Shown here piece by piece: positions 6,754 through 8,436 of a stretch of 8,436 nucleotides of DNA. Location: contig CAAFMM010000283.1 of NCBI GenBank assembly GCA_900764025.1, forward strand, positions 1-8,436, given 5' to 3'. Position 1 is the first letter of the stretch, and each line of letters opens with the position of its first letter. Below the pieces are notes generated by a model that saw only the letters and a list, made by a program, of their open reading frames with translations, was not told where the DNA came from and ran no database searches. A program made the position numbers and the translations under genes. This DNA comes from an uncultured Collinsella sp. GTDB taxonomy: Bacteria; Actinomycetota; Coriobacteriia; Coriobacteriales; Coriobacteriaceae.

Positions 6754-7203
6754 ATGCTAAGCATCCATCTGGGAGATTACCCCGGTTCCATCTACGATAC
6801 CGAGACCTACTTTAGGAACTCATACTTGGACTCATGGTTCGAAGACCCTATGGCCGCACAGATCATTAAAAGCGTGGACGGATCAGAGCTCATCGGCCCC
6901 CACAACATCGTAAGCAAGCAGCTGGGCTCGATCACCCCACTCGAACTGTCCGGCGGCGTTAAGACGCTGCTGCTGGTGCGCAATCTACCAAACATGGTGT
7001 TCAATGCATCCACTTGCGGAGATAACTGCGCCCGCTGGCTGCTCAAAATTGGCAAAGAGCAGGATGTGCTGGTGACCCTTTACCACATCATGAAATTTCC
7101 CTGGAAGCGTTTTGAGATTCGCATCAATAACGACGGCCGCATCGTCAGGAACATGCAGGAGTTCGTCGGTGCCACCAATGATTTTCTGGATGTTGATGAG
7201 TAA
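6754..7203 (+). CDS. DUF4869-like small protein of unknown function
   Basis: A 149-aa soluble protein with no signal peptide or membrane segment. It matches my recollection of the DUF4869 family, small proteins often encoded beside an ATP-binding protein, through an N terminus MLSIHLGDYP followed by YF(R/K)NSY, the central LSGGVKTLLL at residues 65-74 and the best-conserved block VFNASTCGDNCARWLLKIG at 82-100, which carries two cysteines (Cys88, Cys92). No catalytic motif is recognisable and its biochemical role is unknown. The stop overlaps the next ATG (TAATG), so it is almost certainly co-translated with the ATPase gene and probably works with it. Codon use is less GC-biased than in the aro genes, consistent with later acquisition. 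The start at 6754 is chosen for its GGAG site and for family-like length. The gene is secure; the family name is from memory. Confidence 0.85.
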   Translation: MLSIHLGDYPGSIYDTETYFRNSYLDSWFEDPMAAQIIKSVDGSELIGPHNIVSKQLGSITPLELSGGVKTLLLVRNLPNMVFNASTCGDNCARWLLKIGKEQDVLVTLYHIMKFPWKRFEIRINNDGRIVRNMQEFVGATNDFLDVDE

Positions 7204-8204
7204 TGAAAGGATCACACACCGTTGTCGTGGAGCGCGCAAAAGTCAAATACACGCTCACCTTTAAACGCAATATTTCCTTCATCCGCGGCAACAGCGGCAC
7301 GGGCAAAACGACGCTCATCTCGATGATTCGCGACTACAACGACCGAGGACCGGAAAGCGGCGTTGCACTCAGCTGCGACGTGCCTTGTGAAACGCTTTCC
7401 GGCAGACGCTGGGAGCGCGAGCTTTCGATCATCGAAGATTCAATCGTCTTTCTAGATGAGGGCAACGAGTTTATCTACTCAAAGGACTTCGCCAAAACCG
7501 TAAACGGCTCGTCCAACTATTTTGTTCTGATATCTCGTCGCGATGCCAACGAGCTCCCCTACAGCGTTGATGAGATCCTGAAGTTAGTCAACACGACGAG
7601 TAAAACAATCAATGGCCGCAAGAGCGACAGGCGCTTCTACTCGGTGACCAAGCCGCTATATGACCACACGGCAAGCATGCTGTATCAGGATCTAAATGTT
7701 GGATTCGAGGTACCCGACGCCGTAGTTGTCGAGGATAGCAAATCTGGCTATCAATTCTACGACGCTCTTTGCAACCGGCTCGGAATCCCCTGCTATACCG
7801 CCACCGGCGTAGCAAATCTAAAGCGGACAATTCACGAATGCCCCGAGCAAAACGTTCTTGCCATTGGAGACGGCGCAGCGTTTGGTCCCTACATCGAAAA
7901 GGTGCTCGGACAGCGCGTTTACAAGAACGTTCGCTTGTTCCTCCCGGAATCATTCGAGTGGACACTTCTGCAATCTGGCCTCATTCCCAGTAACGACATT
8001 CCAAAAATCCTCAAGGATCCTTCGAGCTATATCGAAAGCCGCGACTACCTAAGCTGGGAACGATTCTTCACCGACGTATTGATCAAGTACTCGGCAGACA
8101 CTCGCTACGCCTACAGAAAGGCAAAGCTCAATGAGCAGTACCTGAGGCCGCAGGCGATGAATGCAGTTGCAAACGTCTTGCCCGAGTGCCTGAAGGCAGA
8201 CTAG
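7203..8204 (+). CDS. P-loop ATPase with a possible Toprim-like C-terminal domain
   Basis: A 333-aa cytoplasmic protein. Residues 1-165 form a small P-loop NTPase with Walker A GNSGTGKTT at 29-37 and a Walker B-like SIVFLDEG at 80-87 (Asp85, Glu86). SRRDANELPY at 111-120 could hold a sensor or arginine finger. There is no ABC signature (LSGGQ), so it is not a transporter subunit. Residues about 170-260 alternate predicted strands and helices: DAVVVEDSKSGYQFY at 172-186, GIPCYTATGVANL at 194-206 and VLAIGDGAAFGPYI at 218-231. That order recalls the Toprim fold of OLD-family and DUF4435 proteins (acidic residue Glu177, then a strand, then an Asp223 loop), but a full DxD is not visible, so nuclease activity is uncertain. 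The ATG overlaps the stop of the DUF4869-like gene. A strong terminator follows. Lower GC than the aro operon suggests transfer. No established gene name applies. Confidence 0.85.
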   Translation: MKGSHTVVVERAKVKYTLTFKRNISFIRGNSGTGKTTLISMIRDYNDRGPESGVALSCDVPCETLSGRRWERELSIIEDSIVFLDEGNEFIYSKDFAKTVNGSSNYFVLISRRDANELPYSVDEILKLVNTTSKTINGRKSDRRFYSVTKPLYDHTASMLYQDLNVGFEVPDAVVVEDSKSGYQFYDALCNRLGIPCYTATGVANLKRTIHECPEQNVLAIGDGAAFGPYIEKVLGQRVYKNVRLFLPESFEWTLLQSGLIPSNDIPKILKDPSSYIESRDYLSWERFFTDVLIKYSADTRYAYRKAKLNEQYLRPQAMNAVANVLPECLKAD

Positions 8205-8220
8205 ACAGACTAGATATAGT

Positions 8221-8251
8221 GGGGAGGGCCAAGTTGGTCCTCCCCGTTTTT
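8221..8251 (+). terminator. intrinsic terminator of the accessory unit
   Basis: A 10-bp stem pairs GGGGAGGGCC at 8221-8230 with GGTCCTCCCC at 8236-8245, including one G-U pair, around a 5-base loop. It is followed by G and five T at 8247-8251. It begins 16 bases after the ATPase stop codon, and the T-run fits + strand transcription only. Confidence 0.88.
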
Positions 8252-8252
8252 G

Positions 8253-8294
8253 TTACGCCTTCTTGATCACGTACACCAACCCTATGTCGCACCT
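8253..8294 (-). pseudogene. possible severed 3' end of a minus-strand gene
   Basis: Reading leftwards, the minus strand gives RCDIGLVYVIKKA and then a TAA stop at 8255-8253, with GC-rich third positions. Its upstream side meets the putative insertion-sequence end at 8297. It could be the tail of a gene cut by the insertion, but 13 codons are too few for identification and chance is a fair alternative. Confidence 0.2.
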
Positions 8295-8296
8295 GC

Positions 8297-8320
8297 GGTA
8301 GTGTCGAGAAAGTTGGTGTA
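8297..8320. mobile_element. putative insertion-sequence terminal inverted repeat
   Basis: The stretch starts GGTAGTGTCGAG and ends GTTGGTGTA. It resembles, from memory, terminal repeats of IS256/Mutator-family elements of actinobacteria. It lies about 60 bases beyond the stop of a minus-strand frame running in from the window edge, the arrangement expected at the 3' end of an IS. The other end and the target duplication are outside the window, so family and boundary are provisional. Confidence 0.4.
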
Positions 8321-8378
8321 GCGCCCGGTCCGAAGCGAATCGGCCTTGCGTCCTGCAATCTGGAATACGGTTGATATC

Positions 8379-8436
8379 CTATGCCGCCTCGACCCTGTCC
8401 GCAAGCTCGAGGCCGGACTCGAGCATCTTCCTGGCC
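8379..8436 (-). CDS. C-terminal tail of a possible transposase, cut by the window edge
   Basis: The minus strand entering at the window edge reads ARKMLESGLELADRVEAA and then TAG at 8381-8379. The 18 codons have GC-rich third positions and give an amphipathic, helix-like sequence, as expected of a real protein end. The assignment to a transposase rests only on the neighbouring terminal-repeat-like sequence; the peptide is too short to place by itself. Confidence 0.4.
   Translation of the reverse strand, partial: ARKMLESGLELADRVEAA

Noticed and set aside
8128..8358. 76-codon minus-strand frame crossing the terminator and the IS edge
   Set aside because: It overlaps the ATPase 3' end, terminator and terminal-repeat-like sequence, and its translation is Arg/Ser/Pro-rich with no motif.

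Overview
The window looks like chromosomal DNA from a high-GC anaerobic actinobacterium, most likely class Coriobacteriia and plausibly Collinsella. That is an inference from the strongly GC-rich third codon positions, the fused AroE-AroK protein and the gene order aroB-aroA-aroC-pheA-aroEK-aroQ. No rRNA or tRNA gene is present to confirm it.

Positions 37-6622 hold an aromatic amino acid operon, all on the + strand. It encodes 3-dehydroquinate synthase (AroB), EPSP synthase (AroA), chorismate synthase (AroC), a bifunctional chorismate mutase/prephenate dehydratase with a C-terminal ACT domain (PheA), a fused shikimate dehydrogenase-shikimate kinase (AroE-AroK) and a type II dehydroquinase (AroQ). 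Together these carry DAHP through to chorismate and then to phenylpyruvate. Only DAHP synthase, which makes the first intermediate, is missing; it may lie outside the window, as may the tyrosine branch. aroB/aroA overlap, aroA/aroC nearly abut, and pheA/aroEK abut exactly. Two intergenic hairpin elements divide the operon: a ~127-bp near-perfect palindrome before pheA (3570-3696) and a 16-bp-stem hairpin before aroQ (6123-6163).

Positions 6657-8251 form a separate, lower-GC two-gene unit with its own palindrome, a consensus TATAAT, a TAATG-type stop/start overlap and a strong terminator. It encodes a 149-aa protein resembling DUF4869 and a 333-aa P-loop ATPase whose C-terminal half has a faint Toprim-like pattern. 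This accessory pair is the least explained part of the window and the best candidate for an undescribed system, possibly defence-related, but no function can be assigned from sequence alone.

Positions 8252-8436 appear to be the edge of an insertion sequence: a terminal-repeat-like stretch at about 8297-8320 and the last 18 codons of a minus-strand frame that could be a transposase. Between the terminator and this edge is a short minus-strand stub that could be the severed 3' end of another gene.
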